Shown in pieces: positions 51,466 to 60,874 of a DNA stretch of 64,000 nucleotides. Numbering within the stretch: the stretch's first letter is position 1; the number at the start of each line of letters is the position of its first letter. The stretch lies in contig NZ_FNTZ01000001.1 of NCBI RefSeq assembly GCF_900105555.1, positions 2,604,001 through 2,668,000 of the forward strand, given 5' to 3'. Origin of the DNA: Pseudomonas coleopterorum (GTDB lineage Bacteria; Pseudomonadota; Gammaproteobacteria; Pseudomonadales; Pseudomonadaceae). The notes under the pieces were generated by a model. It was given only the letters and a program-made list of their open reading frames with translations, was not told the origin of the DNA and ran no database searches. A program made the translations under genes and the position numbers.

Positions 51466-52341
51466 TCAAGGCTTCCAATGCCCCCCTTCAACGATGACCA
51501 GATTGGGATCGGTGTCCGCCGGCAAGTCCTTGCGCACGTACTGGTCATAAAGCTTGAGCAGGGCTTTCTCTTCGCCAAGCTTTGCCAATTCGTCGTTCAC
51601 CCAATCGCGCAACTCGGTGTTGCCCTTCTTCACGGCCGGCGCGATAGGCGCTTCGTCACCCAGCTTCTCGGCAAGCACGCGATAGCCGGGGTTCTGCTTG
51701 GCCCAGTTGAACAGCACCAGATTGTCCTGGGCGTAGGCATCGCCGCGGCCGCTGGCCAGGGCCTGCAGTGATTCGGAGTTCTTTTCGAACTTCAGCAACT
51801 TCCAGTCCGGGTGGTTCTTGGTCAACCACAGATCGGCCGTGGTGCCGGTGGTGACGATGATGGTCTTGTCGGCCAGGTCATCGAGCTTCTGGACGCTGCT
51901 GGCATCGGCCACCAGCGCCTGCACGGCCACCCGCAGGTTGGGGTTGGTGAAGTCCACCACTTGGCTGCGCTCGGGTGTCACGGTCATGTTGGCCAGGATC
52001 AGGTCGACCTTGTCGCTTTGCAGAAACGGTATGCGGCTGGCCGGCTCGACGCTGACGAACTCGATTTTCTTCTCGTCACCCAGCAGGTCCTTGGCGAAGC
52101 GCTTGCCCAGGTCGGTGTCGAACCCGACGTATTCGCCTTGCTCGTTGACGAAACCAAAGGGCGGCTTGTCGCTGAATACCCCGACGATCAGTTTGTCGCG
52201 GGCCTTGATGGTTTCCAGGTAGCTGGTGGCAGGCTTCGCCGTCACGGCCGGGGTGGCGGCCTTGGGCTCGGCCGGTTTGTCGCAACCGGCCAGCAGTCCA
52301 AGGGCGAGTACGGGTAGAACCAGGGCAGATTTGAAGTTCAC
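51466..52341 (-). CDS. polar amino-acid ABC transporter substrate-binding lipoprotein (GTG start)
   Basis: This 291-residue family-3 solute receptor has lipobox GLLAGC (Cys20). The mature part opens [40 protein letters not shown], the usual pattern for amino-acid receptors, with the ligand-pocket segments [23 protein letters not shown] and [11 protein letters not shown]. The start is GTG at 52341 behind AAGGAAAG; it overlaps the ATPase stop (GTGA). It is the last gene of the operon permease - permease - ATPase - receptor. The ligand may be an amino acid such as glutamate, cystine or a basic residue; the sequence alone does not decide. Confidence 0.92.
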   Translation of the reverse strand: MNFKSALVLPVLALGLLAGCDKPAEPKAATPAVTAKPATSYLETIKARDKLIVGVFSDKPPFGFVNEQGEYVGFDTDLGKRFAKDLLGDEKKIEFVSVEPASRIPFLQSDKVDLILANMTVTPERSQVVDFTNPNLRVAVQALVADASSVQKLDDLADKTIIVTTGTTADLWLTKNHPDWKLLKFEKNSESLQALASGRGDAYAQDNLVLFNWAKQNPGYRVLAEKLGDEAPIAPAVKKGNTELRDWVNDELAKLGEEKALLKLYDQYVRKDLPADTDPNLVIVEGGHWKP

Positions 52342-53099
52342 GATGCTTTCCTTTTCGGCATGTTTTCTACGTAGGAAAACCTTTCCAGGAACTGCTGCGC
52401 GCGTGCGGTCTGCGGGGCGCTGAAGAAGGTTTCGGGATCGTTCTGTTCCGCGATGCGGCCGCGGTCCATGAACAGAATGCGGTCGGCCACCGCCCGGGCG
52501 AAGGCCATTTCGTGGGTGACGATGAGCATGGTCATGCCGCCCTGCGCCAGATCGAGGATCACCTCCAGGACTTCCTTGACCATTTCCGGATCCAGCGCAG
52601 CGGTGACTTCGTCGAACAGCATGACCTTGGGGTTCATGCACAGCGCTCGTACGATGGCGATCCGCTGCTGCTGGCCGCCCGAGAGCTCGCGGGGGTAGGC
52701 GTTGACGCGTTCGGCCAGGCCAACCCGAGCCAGCAGCGCCTCGGCCTGCTGCCGCGCCTCCTGGGCATCGCGCTTCTGTACCTGTAGCGGCCCCAGCAGC
52801 ACGTTCTGCAACACGGTCATGTGCGGAAACAGGTGATAGCTCTGGAACACCATGCCGATCTGCTGACGCACCCGGCGCCAGTCGGCATTGGCGGGCAGTC
52901 GCTGGCCATCGAAAGTGAAGGTGCCGCTGTGACCCAGCTCCAGGCCGTTCAGGCAGCGCAGCAAGGTACTCTTGCCGCAACCGCTGGGGCCAAGGATCAC
53001 CACCACTTCGCCTTCGCTCACGCGCAGATCGATGTCGGTCAATACTGGTGTGTCGGCGAATTTCTTGCTGAAGCTTGCGAGTTCGATCAATGCGCTCAT
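52338..53099 (-). CDS. polar amino-acid ABC transporter ATP-binding protein
   Basis: This 253-residue ATPase is of the GlnQ/HisP type. It has Walker [10 protein letters not shown], the Q-loop in [14 protein letters not shown], signature [15 protein letters not shown], Walker [15 protein letters not shown] and the switch His in IVTHEMAF. I chose the ATG at 53099 because it gives the usual length; the upstream in-frame extension reads across the permease gene. It overlaps the permease stop by 4 bases. It powers uptake through the two permeases at 53096-54401. Confidence 0.95.
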   Translation of the reverse strand: MSALIELASFSKKFADTPVLTDIDLRVSEGEVVVILGPSGCGKSTLLRCLNGLELGHSGTFTFDGQRLPANADWRRVRQQIGMVFQSYHLFPHMTVLQNVLLGPLQVQKRDAQEARQQAEALLARVGLAERVNAYPRELSGGQQQRIAIVRALCMNPKVMLFDEVTAALDPEMVKEVLEVILDLAQGGMTMLIVTHEMAFARAVADRILFMDRGRIAEQNDPETFFSAPQTARAQQFLERFSYVENMPKRKAS

Positions 53100-53755
53100 G
53101 CGTGATTCCAGCGCCGTTCGAGCACGCGGGAGGCGGCCGACAGCGGATAGCAGACGATAAAAAAGAAGACGAACAGAAATCCGTAGATCAGCACCGATTC
53201 GTAGGTACGCTCGATGATCTGCTGGCCGACCTTGGTGATGTCGACAACGCCGATCAGTACCGCCAGCGAGCTGGTCTTGAGCAAACGCGTGCAAACGTTG
53301 ATGACCGGCGGGGTAAGGCGCTTGAGCGCCTGGGGCAGCAATACCCGGCCGTACAACTGGCCCAGGCCCAGGCCGATGGCCAGGCCCGCTTCGCGCTGCC
53401 CGCGGGGTATGGAACGCAGCGCACCGCGCACGACCTCCCCAATCTCGCTGGCGCCCCACAGCGACAGCACCAGCACCGCGCACCAGAACGCAGGCAGGCT
53501 GACGCCGAAGAAGATCGGCAGGCCAAAGAAGAACAGGTACAACCAGACCAGTACCGGAATGGCGCGAAACAGCTCCAGGTAGACCCTCAGCGGCACGTCC
53601 AGCCAGCGTTTGCCGAGGCTGCGCAGCACGCCATAGAGCAAGCCGCCGATACTGCTGAACAGGATCGCCAATGCGGAAATACCCAAGGTGCGACCGGCCC
53701 CGGTGAGCAGTTGCGGTGCCGATACCCAGAGCAACTCAAGACCCGAACTGGCCAT
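53096..53755 (-). CDS. polar amino-acid ABC transporter permease
   Basis: This 219-residue permease of the HisM/GlnP family has about five transmembrane segments. Its coupling loop reads [38 protein letters not shown], the EAA-like motif that meets the ATPase. AGGAGG precedes the ATG at 53755; the gene start overlaps the previous permease by 20 bp. It forms a heterodimer with the other permease. Confidence 0.94.
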   Translation of the reverse strand: MASSGLELLWVSAPQLLTGAGRTLGISALAILFSSIGGLLYGVLRSLGKRWLDVPLRVYLELFRAIPVLVWLYLFFFGLPIFFGVSLPAFWCAVLVLSLWGASEIGEVVRGALRSIPRGQREAGLAIGLGLGQLYGRVLLPQALKRLTPPVINVCTRLLKTSSLAVLIGVVDITKVGQQIIERTYESVLIYGFLFVFFFIVCYPLSAASRVLERRWNHA

Positions 53756-54401
53756 GTTGGAGCCTCCTTTCCAGCAGACCCAGCAGCAACGACAGCGGCA
53801 AGAACAGCAACACACACAGGCCGGTCATCACCGCCAGCATCTCGTAGGTCTTGTAATACAGGGCGATGTAGCTCTTGGTGGTGTAGAGAATTTCCGGCAC
53901 GGCAACGGCCGACACCACCGTGGTCTCCTTGAGCAGGAACACGAAGTTGGCGAACAGCGCAGGCAGGCTGAGAATGCCTGCCTGGGGCAGGATCACGTGG
54001 CGCAGCAGCTGCCAGCGCGACAGACCGATGGACAGCCCCGACTCGATTTGCGCCTTGGGCACCGCTTCGATACCGGCGCGCAGGATCTCGGTCAGGTACG
54101 CCCCCCCCATGAACGTCATGGCAATGACGGCCGCCGCGAAACCGGAAATCCGTACGCCCAGAGCGGGCAAGGCGAAATAGATGAAGAACAGCTGGATCAA
54201 CAGCGGCGTGTTGCGGGCGAGTTCGACGTACAGCGGCACCAGCCGATGCAGCAGCGGAACCTTGAACGTGGCGATGGCCGCGTTGAGCACCGCAACGGCC
54301 AGTGAACTCATAATGGCTATCAAACCGACCTGCAGAGTGACCCCAACTGCCTGCACGAAGGCGGGAAGCGTGGACAGCGCAAACGCGTAGTCGAAAGTCA
54401 T
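53736..54401 (-). CDS. polar amino-acid ABC transporter permease
   Basis: This 221-residue permease is the first gene of the importer operon. The first helix spans LPAFVQAVGVTLQVGLIAIM, and the ligand-path/coupling regions include ELARNTPLLIQLFFIYFALP and EILRAGIEAVPKAQIESGLSIGLSRWQLLRHVILPQA. It pairs with the next permease and the GlnQ-type ATPase. The divergent LysR gene at 54836 is a candidate regulator of this operon because the two share a 434-bp upstream region. Confidence 0.94.
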   Translation of the reverse strand: MTFDYAFALSTLPAFVQAVGVTLQVGLIAIMSSLAVAVLNAAIATFKVPLLHRLVPLYVELARNTPLLIQLFFIYFALPALGVRISGFAAAVIAMTFMGGAYLTEILRAGIEAVPKAQIESGLSIGLSRWQLLRHVILPQAGILSLPALFANFVFLLKETTVVSAVAVPEILYTTKSYIALYYKTYEMLAVMTGLCVLLFLPLSLLLGLLERRLQHGQFGS

Positions 54402-54835
54402 CGTCCGACCTTCAAACCGTTGGAAATGGACAAAGCGAACATCGGAAAGCGCCTGCGTATGACGTGCGGGCGATGAGTGTAATCGACCGTTCCAGATCCA
54501 ATTAATACTGAATAAACATAAGCTTAGACAGCGATCGCCCTCTGTTCCCCAGGTAGCGGACTTCTCCTGGCTCCCATGACGCCGGTTTTACCGAGCGCGG
54601 CTTGATGGCAAGCTGGACCAACGTTACCGAGGCGATAGCCTGTCATGAAAGGTAACACTGTGATGCTGAAACCCACCGAGGCCTGAGGCGTGAGCACCAG
54701 CGGGGATGTCTGGACAGGCAGGAAGCAGAGCTGGACGCGGCCTGACCACTGCGATGAGACGAGCGATGAAGCTGTGGGAATGAAACGTGCATGATCACGT
54801 CAGCCCGCTGTCTTTTCACCGAGGGACCCTGCCCC
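54402..54835. other. intergenic region between the amino-acid importer and LysR gene
   Basis: This 434-bp divergent region has no convincing gene and no REP. An AT-rich stretch (about 54495-54530, with ATTAATACTGAATAAACATA) may contain promoter elements. I found no clear T-N11-A LysR site and no sigma-54 site. Confidence 0.5.
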
Positions 54836-55717
54836 ATGCGCCATCTCGACACAGACTGCCTTGCCGCCTTCGTTGCGGTCATTGATTACGGCGGTTTCAC
54901 CGCCGCCGGTGAGCGGATCGGCAAGACACAAGCGGCCGTGAGCCTGATGCTCGGTCGGCTGGAGGCCAGGGTCGGCCGCAAATTGCTGGAGCGCTCACGT
55001 CGCGGGGTGACCCTGACCGAACACGGCGAACGCCTGATCGGCTATGCGCGGCGTATTCAGATGCTCGAAGATGAGGCACTCACGGCCCTCGAATGTGGCC
55101 AGGAAGCCACACGCATCCGCATCGGCATGCCGGATGATTACCTGGAGACCCTGGGCTGTGAACTGATGCAGGCGTTCACGCAACGTCATCCTCATCTTCA
55201 GGTGGAAATCATCTGTGATTTTTCCTCGCGTCTGGAAGCGATGATTGCCGAAGGCAGCATCGATATCGCCATCATCACCCGTGCCAATGGCAAGCTGCAG
55301 GGCGAGCTGCTGCGCTGCGAACCGATGCTGTGGTGCGCATCGCCAGAACACTTCCCCGAACAGCAACGCACCCTGCCGTTGTCGTTGTTCACCGACAGTT
55401 GCCGGGCAAGGCCGCAGATCATCGAAGCACTGGACCGCCTCGGTACGCCGTGGCGGGTGGTCAGTTCCTCATCGCATCTACCTGGCGTGATGCATGCGGT
55501 GCGTTTGGGTACGGCGGTCACCGTGCTGCCGGCGTCCGTGGTGCCGCCGGGCTGGCGAATTCTGCGCGGCGCGCAGTTTCCGGAACTGCCGAGCATCGAA
55601 CTGGCGTTGCTGATGCCCGAGCATGCCTTGCTCAACACTCGCCGCCTGGCCCACTTCGTCCTTGACCGATTCCGGGCGGCGAGTGCGCCTCACAGCAAGG
55701 CGATTGCGGCCTTGTAG
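54836..55717 (+). CDS. LysR family transcriptional regulator
   Basis: This 293-residue LysR protein starts with MRHLDTDCLAAFVAVIDYGG and an HTH containing AAGERIGKTQAAVSLMLGRLE, then LLERSRRGVTLTEHGERLIGYA. The effector domain begins around residue 90 (IRIGMPDDYLETLGCELMQAF). I chose the ATG at 54836 with GAGGG upstream; a longer frame from 54791 begins without similarity. It is convergent with the class III aminotransferase gene (28-bp overlap at the 3' ends) and divergent from the amino-acid importer operon, so it might regulate either; the importer is more likely by geometry. Confidence 0.92.
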   Translation: MRHLDTDCLAAFVAVIDYGGFTAAGERIGKTQAAVSLMLGRLEARVGRKLLERSRRGVTLTEHGERLIGYARRIQMLEDEALTALECGQEATRIRIGMPDDYLETLGCELMQAFTQRHPHLQVEIICDFSSRLEAMIAEGSIDIAIITRANGKLQGELLRCEPMLWCASPEHFPEQQRTLPLSLFTDSCRARPQIIEALDRLGTPWRVVSSSSHLPGVMHAVRLGTAVTVLPASVVPPGWRILRGAQFPELPSIELALLMPEHALLNTRRLAHFVLDRFRAASAPHSKAIAAL

Positions 55718-56916
55718 CCGTCGAGCAGCATCTGCAGGGCCTCTTCGTCGTGGGCGAAGGTCAGGTAGACCCGGCCAAAGGCGAACGGCATGGTCGTCAC
55801 GCCCTGGCGACGCAAGGCCTTGTGCAGGGCGAGGGTCCAGTCGCTGTCAGCCACCTGCACGGCTTCGGCGTACGTGAGCGGGGGTATTGCCGAGTGCCAC
55901 AAGGTGAACACCGAGCCGTAGCCGGTGGTGCTGACCGCTATCCCCTTCTGCGCGAAGGCAGCCACCAGATCGGCGCGCAGCCGGTCACCACGCGCAAGCA
56001 GAGCCGGGTAGTCAGCGCTTGCCAACTGTTTCAACGTGGCCAGTACCGCTGCGCATGCCGGCGGCGCGCCGCTGTAAGTCCCCGCACGGATGATCTTGCC
56101 CTGCTCGAACAGCCCCATGTACTCGGGCTTGCCCACCAGGGCGGCCACCGGCACCCCGCTGCCAATGGCTTTGCCGACGGTGGCCAGGTCCGCTTCGGCG
56201 CCCAGCAGGGTACCGCTCAGACCAGGATGCAGGCGCAGCCCCATTAAGACTTCGTCGAGGATCACCAGCGCACCATTGGCGTGGGCCAGGTCGCTGAGGT
56301 GTTTCAGGTAGCCGGGCGCCGGCACGATGCAGCCAGCATTGGCCAACACCGGCTCCACCACCACGGCGGCGATGTCGCCGCAGTCACGGAACAACTGCTC
56401 GGCGTCAGCGAAATCGTTGTAGCGCAACAGCAGCATGCCGTCCTGTTCAGGGCGCTCGGTACCCGCCATCAGCGCCGCCGGTTGCCCGGCGTTGCCAAAG
56501 GCCACCGCGTCGTACCAGCCGTCATAACCTGCGGCGAACTTGGCAATGCGGGTGCGGCCGGTGGCTACCCGAGCGGTTCGGCACGCCAAGTGCACCGCTT
56601 CACTGCCGGTGTTGACGAAGATCACCTGGCTGAGCTCACCAGTGAAGCGGGCCAGCGCCGCGGCGGCACGCTCTTCGTCAGCATGCGCGAACGAGGGCAT
56701 CGGGCCATTGCGCAGGGCGGCGCTGCTGGCGGCGACGACCTGGGCCTGGGCATGGCCTAGCATCGTCGCGCCAAAGCCCATGGCGGTATCGACATAGCGC
56801 ACGCCCTGCTCATCCCACAGCCAAGGCCCTTCACTGCGGCCGACACCGAAGGCCTGGCCATCGATTTCAGGCAAAGCGCGGCCGCCGCTGGAAATTCCAC
56901 CGATCAAATGTTTCAT
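55690..56916 (-). CDS. class III PLP-dependent aminotransferase (HemL-like)
   Basis: This 408-residue PLP enzyme resembles the glutamate-1-semialdehyde aminomutase branch of class III aminotransferases. Features are VRYVDTAMGFGATMLGHAQ, the PLP phosphate region FVNTGSEAVHLACRTAR, the Asp in LVILDEVLMG, the Schiff-base lysine in LATVGKAIGSG, and the second-subunit contact AGTYSGAP. It is not the haem-pathway enzyme by context: it is the last gene of a TRAP operon (27 bp after DctM). The transporter may therefore import an amino or keto acid that this enzyme transaminates; that is inferred. The start is the ATG at 56916 with GAGAAA about 7 bases upstream. Confidence 0.88.
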   Translation of the reverse strand: MKHLIGGISSGGRALPEIDGQAFGVGRSEGPWLWDEQGVRYVDTAMGFGATMLGHAQAQVVAASSAALRNGPMPSFAHADEERAAAALARFTGELSQVIFVNTGSEAVHLACRTARVATGRTRIAKFAAGYDGWYDAVAFGNAGQPAALMAGTERPEQDGMLLLRYNDFADAEQLFRDCGDIAAVVVEPVLANAGCIVPAPGYLKHLSDLAHANGALVILDEVLMGLRLHPGLSGTLLGAEADLATVGKAIGSGVPVAALVGKPEYMGLFEQGKIIRAGTYSGAPPACAAVLATLKQLASADYPALLARGDRLRADLVAAFAQKGIAVSTTGYGSVFTLWHSAIPPLTYAEAVQVADSDWTLALHKALRRQGVTTMPFAFGRVYLTFAHDEEALQMLLDGYKAAIALL

Positions 56917-56943
56917 CTGCATTTCTCTACACAATGAGGGGGC

Positions 56944-58230
56944 TCAGTAGCCCATGACACGAGGCAGCCACTGGGTCAGGCCAGGGAAGAAGACCAGTAG
57001 GGCAATGGCGAATGCGGTGGCGATCCAGAACGGAATCAGCCGGCGCGATACAGCACCGATTTCGATGCGACCGACGTTGCACACCACGAAGATATTGGTG
57101 CCGATGGGCGGTGTGAACAGTCCCCAGCCCAGCGTCATGGTGAAGATCAGGCCAATCTGATACGGCTCGAAACCGGCAGCCTTCGCCACGGGGACCAAGA
57201 TCGGCGCGAGGATGATCATTGCAGGGCCCAGATCGAGCCAGAAGCCCACCACCTTGAGCACCAGAATCACCAGCAGAATGGTCATCAACGGCCCGGTGTG
57301 CATATCCACGATCCACGACGCCACGGTGTGCGGCACCAGTTCGAAGGTCAGTATCCAGCCGAACGGCATGGCCACGGCCATGATGATCATCACCGAGCCG
57401 GTGATCGTCACCGCTTCGGTCACAGCAGGGAACAGATCACGCCAGCCCAACTGTCGGTAGATCACGGTGCCCACCGCCAGCGCGTAGAGCACCGACAGCG
57501 AAGCAGCCTCGGTAGCCGTGGCAAAGCCGGTCACGATCGAACCCAGCACCATGATCGGCATCAGCAAGGCCGGCAAGGCACCCAGCAGGTCACGGCGTAG
57601 TTCGACCCAGTCCATCTTGCCCTCGACCTTGGGAAAGTGTTCGCGAACGCCGACCACGTATGCCGTGACCATGAACACCGCCGCCAGCATGACGCCCGGG
57701 ATGACCCCAGCCATGAACAGGCCGCCGATGGAAGTGTTGGTCAGCACGCCGAACATGATCAGAATCACACTGGGCGGAACGATGATGCCCAGGGTGCCGG
57801 ACGCAGCGGTCACCGCGGCAGCGAAGGCCCGCGGATAGCCCCGCTCCTCCATCACCGGGATCATCACCTTGGCCACGGTGCCCGTGTCAGCGGTGGCCGA
57901 GCCCGTGAGGCCGCCATAGACAAAGGCGGTGGCAACGTTGACCAGGCCCAGACCGCCGCGCAGGCGACCGAAGCAATGTTCGGCAACACGCATGATGCGC
58001 AGGGTGAGCCCACCGCGGTTCATCAACTCGCCCGCCAGCAGGAACAATGGGATTGACGCAAGGGTGGACGAGTCGGCGCCGCGCAGGGTTTGCTGGGCGA
58101 GCCAGGCCAATGGCAGGTGCAGATCGCCGAACAGCAAGGCGGCAATGGTGCCACCCGCCATGGCCCATACCACCGGTAGACCGGCGAGCAACAGGCACAC
58201 GAATGCCAGGAACAAGATCAGGACGGTCAT
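56944..58230 (-). CDS. TRAP transporter large permease (DctM)
   Basis: This 428-residue inner-membrane protein has about 12 hydrophobic segments. Typical DctM blocks are LAGELMNRGGLTLRIMRVAEH, GSATADTGTVAKVMIP, and GIIVPPSVILIMFGVLTNTSI. It starts by overlapping the stop of the small permease gene (4 bases). It forms the ion-coupled channel for the ligand delivered by the binding protein at 58724-59716. In contrast to the first TRAP system, the two membrane subunits are separate here. Confidence 0.95.
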   Translation of the reverse strand: MTVLILFLAFVCLLLAGLPVVWAMAGGTIAALLFGDLHLPLAWLAQQTLRGADSSTLASIPLFLLAGELMNRGGLTLRIMRVAEHCFGRLRGGLGLVNVATAFVYGGLTGSATADTGTVAKVMIPVMEERGYPRAFAAAVTAASGTLGIIVPPSVILIMFGVLTNTSIGGLFMAGVIPGVMLAAVFMVTAYVVGVREHFPKVEGKMDWVELRRDLLGALPALLMPIMVLGSIVTGFATATEAASLSVLYALAVGTVIYRQLGWRDLFPAVTEAVTITGSVMIIMAVAMPFGWILTFELVPHTVASWIVDMHTGPLMTILLVILVLKVVGFWLDLGPAMIILAPILVPVAKAAGFEPYQIGLIFTMTLGWGLFTPPIGTNIFVVCNVGRIEIGAVSRRLIPFWIATAFAIALLVFFPGLTQWLPRVMGY

Positions 58231-58721
58231 GGGCGAACTCCGCTACGAGTCAGGCGGATCAGGCGGATCAGCGCCAGGACGGCAAGCATGGCGGCGGCAC
58301 TGACCAGCGCTGCCGAGCTCAGGCCCGCCGGCCAGCGCAGCACCGGCGTCGGCGCCCAACCGGTGCGAGCGATGAACGCACTGCCGCTGTACAGCAACCA
58401 GCCGCTGATGCACAGCAGAGCCAAGCTGGCGAAGGCGTCCAAGCCTCGCTGAACAGCGGCCGGCAACAGGTTGGCCAGGCCCTGGAAGCGCACGTTTTCA
58501 TGGCGGATCTCGGCAATCACTGTGCCGATGAAGGTCACCCAGATGAAGCCGAGGGTGGCGATCTCGAATGACCATTCGAACCCATGCAGGTTGAAATAGC
58601 GTGAGAACACCCCGGCCAGGATGGCCAGGAAGGTCATGGTGAACATCACCGCCCCGGCCACTGCCAACGTACGCTCCGGCCAGCCCTTGGGCGGCAGGTC
58701 CGGGTGTTGGGAAATAGACAT
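58227..58721 (-). CDS. TRAP transporter small permease (DctQ)
   Basis: This 164-residue protein has four predicted transmembrane helices, starting near LAVAGAVMFTMTFLAILAGVFSRYF, and the DctQ-type segment SFEIATLGFIWVTFIGTVIAE. It lies 2 bp after the stop of the binding-protein gene and overlaps the DctM start. It is needed with DctM for uptake. Confidence 0.93.
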   Translation of the reverse strand: MSISQHPDLPPKGWPERTLAVAGAVMFTMTFLAILAGVFSRYFNLHGFEWSFEIATLGFIWVTFIGTVIAEIRHENVRFQGLANLLPAAVQRGLDAFASLALLCISGWLLYSGSAFIARTGWAPTPVLRWPAGLSSAALVSAAAMLAVLALIRLIRLTRSGVRP

Positions 58722-58723
58722 GG

Positions 58724-59716
58724 TTACTGGCCCTGGGCGTCGCGACGCAGCTGATTGACGAAGTCTTCACCCCAGACCTTGCCGAACTGGGCGTAGACCG
58801 GGCCGGCCAGCGCGCGGAACGGGCCGGTGTCGACCTCGTTGAACTTCACGCCCTTGGCTTCCATTTCGGTCTTGATCTTCGCGTAGACCGCTTCGAGCTG
58901 GGAGCGATACCAGGCGGTGGCGTCAACGACGGCTTTGTCCAGCGCGGCACGCTCGCTGTCGTCCAGGCCTTCGTAACGGTCTTTGTTGATGAACCAGAAG
59001 TTGGCAGACCACACGTAGTTGGACACCGAGACGTTCTTGGCCACTTCAAACCACTTCTGGTCGTAGAAATCCCGCAGTTCAGGCTCGACCCCGTCCACCA
59101 CGCCCGATTGCAACGAGGTGTAGACCTCGCCGAACGGGATCGACTGGCCCAGGGCGCCAAGCTGTTTGATGGTCGCCAGAATGACCGGGTTGGGCGGAGT
59201 ACGGATCTTCAGACCGTTAAGGTCAGCTGGCTTGAAGATCGGGTGCTTGCTGTTGGCGAACTGGCGAAAACCCGAGTCCAGGGCCGAGAGCATCACAAAG
59301 CCATGGTCCTGGCCCATGGTCAGGAATTTCTTGCCGGCCGGGCTATCCAGGTAGGCGTGGACCGAAGCGGCGTCCTTGAACAGGAAAGGCAGCGACAGGG
59401 CATTCAGGCGCGGGTCGATGCCGTCGGTCGAACCGCCCAGGCCGATATCGATCGCTCCGGCGCCGACCGAATCGACGATCGGGGCCTCGTCACCCAACTG
59501 GCCGTCCGGATAGAGCTGCACGTTCAGCTCGCCTTTGGTCTGTTCACTGACCTGCGCGGCGAAACGCACCATGGCCTGGTTGATCAGGCTTTCAGAGCTC
59601 GAGGCATGGGCCAGACGCAAGGTCTGCGCCGCCATCGCGCCGTTCGCGCCGATAAGCAGCGCCAGGCCGGTCAGGGCGCTGAGGGCGAGTTTTTTGCGGG
59701 GAAACGTTCCGAACAT
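58724..59716 (-). CDS. TRAP transporter substrate-binding protein (DctP family)
   Basis: This 330-residue periplasmic receptor has a Sec signal peptide with positively charged start (FPRKKLALSALTGLALLIG) and cleavage near GAMAAQ. Mature-protein features are TLRLAHASSSESLINQAMVRFA, GLKIRTPPNPVILATIKQLG with the conserved ligand-binding Arg, and GEVYTSLQSGVVDGVEPEL. It heads the operon DctP - DctQ - DctM - aminotransferase. It differs from the first DctP (5529-6560), which is exported by Tat. The ligand is not determined. Confidence 0.95.
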   Translation of the reverse strand: MFGTFPRKKLALSALTGLALLIGANGAMAAQTLRLAHASSSESLINQAMVRFAAQVSEQTKGELNVQLYPDGQLGDEAPIVDSVGAGAIDIGLGGSTDGIDPRLNALSLPFLFKDAASVHAYLDSPAGKKFLTMGQDHGFVMLSALDSGFRQFANSKHPIFKPADLNGLKIRTPPNPVILATIKQLGALGQSIPFGEVYTSLQSGVVDGVEPELRDFYDQKWFEVAKNVSVSNYVWSANFWFINKDRYEGLDDSERAALDKAVVDATAWYRSQLEAVYAKIKTEMEAKGVKFNEVDTGPFRALAGPVYAQFGKVWGEDFVNQLRRDAQGQ

Positions 59717-60034
59717 GGCAGAGACCTCTGGGTGAAATAGCGTCGAAGCTATTAACCACGACAGGTCGCCGGAGCGTCAATCGAGCGATGGCCTTTTGCA
59801 ATTAAGATCTGAAATGTGACCATACGATTATTTATGAGACGGCGGGATCCCCCCGTGGAACCTGGTCCGATCGACCCCAGGCGCCAGACGCTCACCGGTC
59901 AAGCTCGCGGTGATCCAGCAGATGTAAAACCTCTATTACAACCACTTGAGTAACGTTTTCTGATCTTGCCCCAGGCTCATTTCACTGCAGCTCAAAGCCG
60001 GTCAGGAAGGCAACCAATTCAACCCCCACCCTTT
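59717..60034. other. intergenic region between TRAP operon and iron locus
   Basis: About 320 bp holds the leftward TRAP promoter and probably part of the rightward iron promoter. I see no gene, no sigma-54 site and no REP. The region is AT-richer than its neighbours around 59800-59845. Confidence 0.5.
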
Positions 60035-60050
60035 GATAATGGTTCTTATC
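60035..60050. promoter_or_regulatory. Fur-box-like sequence
   Basis: GATAATGGTTCTTATC, followed by TCGTTTAG, resembles the overlapping NAT-hexamer form of Pseudomonas Fur boxes. It lies 37 bp before the start of the FhuC-like gene. Fur regulation is likely given the iron genes around it, but the match is partial. Confidence 0.6.
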
Positions 60051-60087
60051 TCGTTTAGATTAGCGTCTTTCTTTTCAGGACCCTTCC

Positions 60088-60855
60088 ATGTTCGAGTTGC
60101 AGGCCGCGTCCTTCTGCATTCCCGAGTGCACCCTCCTGCACCCCCTCGACCTGACCCTGCCTCACGGCCAGATCATCGGCTTGATCGGGCACAACGGCTC
60201 GGGCAAATCGACCCTGATCAAGATGCTGGCCCGCCAGCAAGCCGCCAGCCAGGGCACGGTGAAGCTCGATGGTGTACCCCTGGCGGACTGGAAAAACCGC
60301 GAGTTCGCCCGGCAGGTGGCGTACCTGCCGCAGCAACTGCCCGCCGCCGACGGCCTGAGCGTTCGCGAACTGGTGCGCTTTGGCCGCTACCCGTGGCATG
60401 GCGCGCTGGGACGCATGAGCGAAGAGGACCATGCCCAGGTCGAACAGGCCCTGGAGCTGACCCACACCCGCGCCTATGCCGAGCGCCTGGTGGACAACCT
60501 CTCCGGCGGCGAACGCCAGCGGGTCTGGCTGGCCATGCTGCTGGCACAGAACAGCCGCTACCTGTTGCTCGATGAACCGACCTCGGCGCTGGACATCGCT
60601 CATCAGATCGAGGTGCTGGGCTTGATCCGCGAACTGAGCCACAAGCTGGACCTGGGCGTGGTCGTGGTGCTGCACGAGATCAACATGGCCGCGCGTTACT
60701 GCGATCACCTGGTGGCGCTGCACAGCGGGCGGCTACTCGTTCAGGGGCCACCGGCTGAGCTGATGAACGCTGAAGTGCTGGAGTCGATCTACGGCATCCG
60801 CATGGGGGTCATGGCGCATCCGGGCGATGGGTCGGCGATCAGCTTCCACTACTGA
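60088..60855 (+). CDS. ferric-siderophore ABC transporter ATPase (FhuC/FepC-like)
   Basis: This 255-residue ATPase belongs to the iron-siderophore/cobalamin importer group. It has Walker A GHNGSGKST, the ARQVAYLPQQLP Q-loop region typical of FhuC, GRYPWHGALGR, signature LSGGERQRVWLAMLLAQ, Walker B YLLLDEPTSALD and the switch His in VVLHEIN. No permease or binding-protein gene is adjacent, so it is an orphan here and would need partners encoded elsewhere. A Fur-like box sits just upstream. It converges on the FhuF-like gene with a 19-bp gap. Confidence 0.93.
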   Translation: MFELQAASFCIPECTLLHPLDLTLPHGQIIGLIGHNGSGKSTLIKMLARQQAASQGTVKLDGVPLADWKNREFARQVAYLPQQLPAADGLSVRELVRFGRYPWHGALGRMSEEDHAQVEQALELTHTRAYAERLVDNLSGGERQRVWLAMLLAQNSRYLLLDEPTSALDIAHQIEVLGLIRELSHKLDLGVVVVLHEINMAARYCDHLVALHSGRLLVQGPPAELMNAEVLESIYGIRMGVMAHPGDGSAISFHY

Positions 60856-60874
60856 GCGCGCCTGCCGGACTGAG

